Part shown: piece by piece, positions 43,394 through 44,956 of the stretch
Layout: the number at the start of each line of letters is the position of its first letter
Numbering within the stretch: the stretch's first letter is position 1
Assembly: GCA_036796255.1 (NCBI GenBank)
Contig: DAIRDH010000026.1
Location: forward strand, 1-44,956
Length of the DNA stretch: 44,956 bases
Direction of reading: 5' to 3'
From: T3Sed10-241 sp036796255
Lineage (GTDB): Bacteria > Bacteroidota > Bacteroidia > Flavobacteriales_D > Cryomorphaceae
Notes under the pieces: model-generated
Seen by the model: the letters and a program-made list of their open reading frames with translations, nothing else
What the model was told of the DNA's origin: nothing
Databases searched by the model: none
Position numbers and translations under genes: made by a program

Positions 43394-44113
43394 ATGGAAA
43401 TCAGCACACAGGGCATCGTTCTGCGCAAGATGCCTTATACAGGCAATGCCATGATTGTGGTCATTTACACACGTCGCTTCGGACAGGTCACTTTTATGGC
43501 CCGAAGCATGGGGCGTAAAGGGGGTAGCCTGAGCAAAGCTGCAGTTCAGGCCCTTTCCAGGGTGGAGGTCTTGGGCACTTTTCGTGAAAACAGGCAAATG
43601 CAGAGCCTCAAAAGCCTGCGTGTGCAGCCCGATGCCAATACCATTATGGAAAGCCCTCCCAAAGCGGCGGTAGCCATGTTTTTGGCCGAAGTGCTGTCAA
43701 AGACACTACGGGAGGAATCGCCCGATGAGGACCTCTTCGATTTTATTGACGAAGCCATCGCATTCTTCGCCCGGGAGGCCTTCAGCCCCGATTTTCACCT
43801 GATCTTTTTAATGCACCTCAGCAGGTATTTTGGGTTTTTTCCTTCGGGAAAATGGGGATCGGACGCACCCTGCTTTGACCTTCGGGAAGGCCATTTCGGC
43901 GGCAGACCGGCAGATGCCAGGTCAATGCTTGAAGGAAAAGCCGCAAGCCACTTCAGTGCGCTTACAGAGGCTGACTTTGCTGATGGGAACCTCGCTCTGG
44001 GCAATATTGATCGAAGGAACCTGCTGGCCAATTTGCTGCATTATTACGAATTGCACCTTGAGGGCATGGGCAAGATCAAATCACTCGCGGTGCTTACCGA
44101 GGTTTTTTCCTGA
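43394..44113 (+). CDS. recO: DNA repair protein RecO
   Basis: A 239-residue recombination mediator that, with RecR, loads RecA onto SSB-coated single-stranded DNA. The N-terminal OB fold reads TQGIVLRKMPYTGNAMIVVIYT and FGQVTFMARSMGRKGG. The helical domain (about 80-235) has FLAEVLSKTLREESPDEDLF and FHLIFLMHLSRYFGFFP, typical of the family. It starts 2 bp after the porZ stop. Confidence 0.92.
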   Translation: MEISTQGIVLRKMPYTGNAMIVVIYTRRFGQVTFMARSMGRKGGSLSKAAVQALSRVEVLGTFRENRQMQSLKSLRVQPDANTIMESPPKAAVAMFLAEVLSKTLREESPDEDLFDFIDEAIAFFAREAFSPDFHLIFLMHLSRYFGFFPSGKWGSDAPCFDLREGHFGGRPADARSMLEGKAASHFSALTEADFADGNLALGNIDRRNLLANLLHYYELHLEGMGKIKSLAVLTEVFS

Positions 44114-44161
44114 ACGGGGCCTTTCATTCATCAGCTCGGGCACATATTGATGGGCGATATA

Positions 44162-44169
44162 TACATTTG
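44162..44169 (+). promoter_or_regulatory. -7 element of the oligopeptidase gene
   Basis: TACATTTG fits TAnnTTTG exactly. Transcription would begin near 44175, giving a leader of about 64 nt. The -33 element is unclear. Confidence 0.5.
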
Positions 44170-44238
44170 CACTGATTGTTTTGACGCACATTTCACACAA
44201 ATAATACCGGTAGAATCCGCAAACATAAAACCTTAACC

Positions 44239-44956
44239 ATGGATCAAACTTCTTCAATTGCCAAAGCTCCTGTTGCAGCTAAAAAACCTCAAACATTCGA
44301 GAAACATGGCCATCAATGGACTGATGATTACTTCTGGCTGAGGGAGCGCGAGGATCAAGAAGTACACGCTTACCTCAACGCAGAGAATGTCTACACCGCA
44401 TCTGCCATGGCCGGGGTAGAAGCACTTCAAAACACCCTTTTTCAGGAAATGAAAGGCAGAATCAAGGAGAAGGACATGTCGGTGCCCTACGTCCTGAATG
44501 GCTACACCTATTTCGTGCAGTACGAAGAGGGCCAGGAATATGCCATCTATTGCCGCCAAAAGGAGGGCAGCACCAAGGTGGAAGTGATGCTCGACGAGAA
44601 TGCGCTGGCCGCTGCACATGCCTATTACGAAGCTGCCGGACTGCGCATCAGCGCCGACAATGCCCTCTTGGCCTTCGGAGAGGACACGGTGAGTAGAAGA
44701 ATCTATACCATGCGCTTTAAAGACCTGAACAGCGGTGCCTTTTTGCCAGACGAGATTCCAGGCACCACCGGAAGCGCCGTTTGGGCAAAAGACAACAGCG
44801 CAGTTTTTTACACCAAAAAAGATCCGGATACCCTGCGCGCATTTCAAGTGTATCGCCATATCATGGGTACCCCGACAGAAGAAGATGTGCTGGTGTATGA
44901 GGAAAAGGACGATACTTTTTACGCATACGCGAGCATGTCAAAGTCGCGTGAATACA
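44239..44956 (+). CDS. Oligopeptidase B / S9 prolyl oligopeptidase family protein (3' end outside the window)
   Basis: The first 239 residues of a serine oligopeptidase that cleaves short peptides, usually after basic residues in the OpdB group. The visible part is the N-terminal and propeller region: HGHQWTDDYFWLRERED, the VPYVLNGYTYFVQYEEGQEY strand and ALLAFGEDTVSRRIYTMRFKDL. These match the S9A N-terminal domain (KHG...DDYxWLR). The catalytic Ser/Asp/His domain lies beyond the window, so activity cannot be checked. The start is ATG at 44239; no signal peptide is seen, so it is probably cytoplasmic. Confidence 0.88.
   Translation, partial: MDQTSSIAKAPVAAKKPQTFEKHGHQWTDDYFWLREREDQEVHAYLNAENVYTASAMAGVEALQNTLFQEMKGRIKEKDMSVPYVLNGYTYFVQYEEGQEYAIYCRQKEGSTKVEVMLDENALAAAHAYYEAAGLRISADNALLAFGEDTVSRRIYTMRFKDLNSGAFLPDEIPGTTGSAVWAKDNSAVFYTKKDPDTLRAFQVYRHIMGTPTEEDVLVYEEKDDTFYAYASMSKSREY

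Overview
This window reads as a chromosomal segment of a Bacteroidota bacterium, most likely a marine-type flavobacterium-like lineage. The evidence is the many TAnnTTTG -7 promoter elements, two proteins ending in type IX secretion (T9SS) sorting-like domains, a PorZ-like T9SS component, DUF4175 and YbeY in lineage-typical forms, and weak ribosome binding sites. The exact family is inference. One 100-N assembly gap lies at 12168-12267.

Region 1 (1-10.3 kb) is a light-response island. After a divergent, 3'-truncated uvrC comes a MerR/B12-binding regulator with the Wx9EH and ExHxxG motifs of adenosylcobalamin photoreceptors (CarH/LitR type). An ECF sigma factor follows, then a tightly packed run on the same strand: crtI, crtB, idi, a PTPS-type pterin synthase, folE, a 54-residue protein, an SDR without its catalytic tyrosine, a flavin-reductase-like protein and a CPD-type photolyase. 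The promoters of the regulator and the sigma factor share inverted half-sites, TGTTTA and TTAAAC, with helically phased spacing. I read these as the photoreceptor's operators. Together the genes would provide carotenoid shielding, reduced pterin and flavin cofactors, and DNA photorepair.

Region 2 (10.7-25.4 kb) holds a multi-FAS1 surface protein broken by the assembly gap, a tandem UspA protein, a YfiR-like / TPR / HAMP-SpoIIE phosphatase operon, ferritin, RNase R, a LytTR response regulator with a multi-PAS histidine kinase, and a MORN-repeat secreted protein. Region 3 (25.4-37.2 kb) holds rpiB, a thioredoxin-like lipoprotein, an ALDH7-type dehydrogenase, and an operon of DUF4175, an RsbW-like ATPase, ybeY, mnmG and a methyltransferase. 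Two parS-like palindromes are embedded in the 5' end of that methyltransferase gene, suggesting the chromosome origin domain is near.

Region 4 (37.2-45 kb) holds gltX-folB, tRNA-Cys followed by two 91-bp structured repeats built from tRNA-Cys 3'-end sequence and each followed by its own terminator-like hairpin, two small membrane protein genes, tRNA-Arg(TCG), porZ, recO and the start of an oligopeptidase B gene. The tRNA-derived repeats, the parS pair and the operator pattern of the light island are the most interesting observations.
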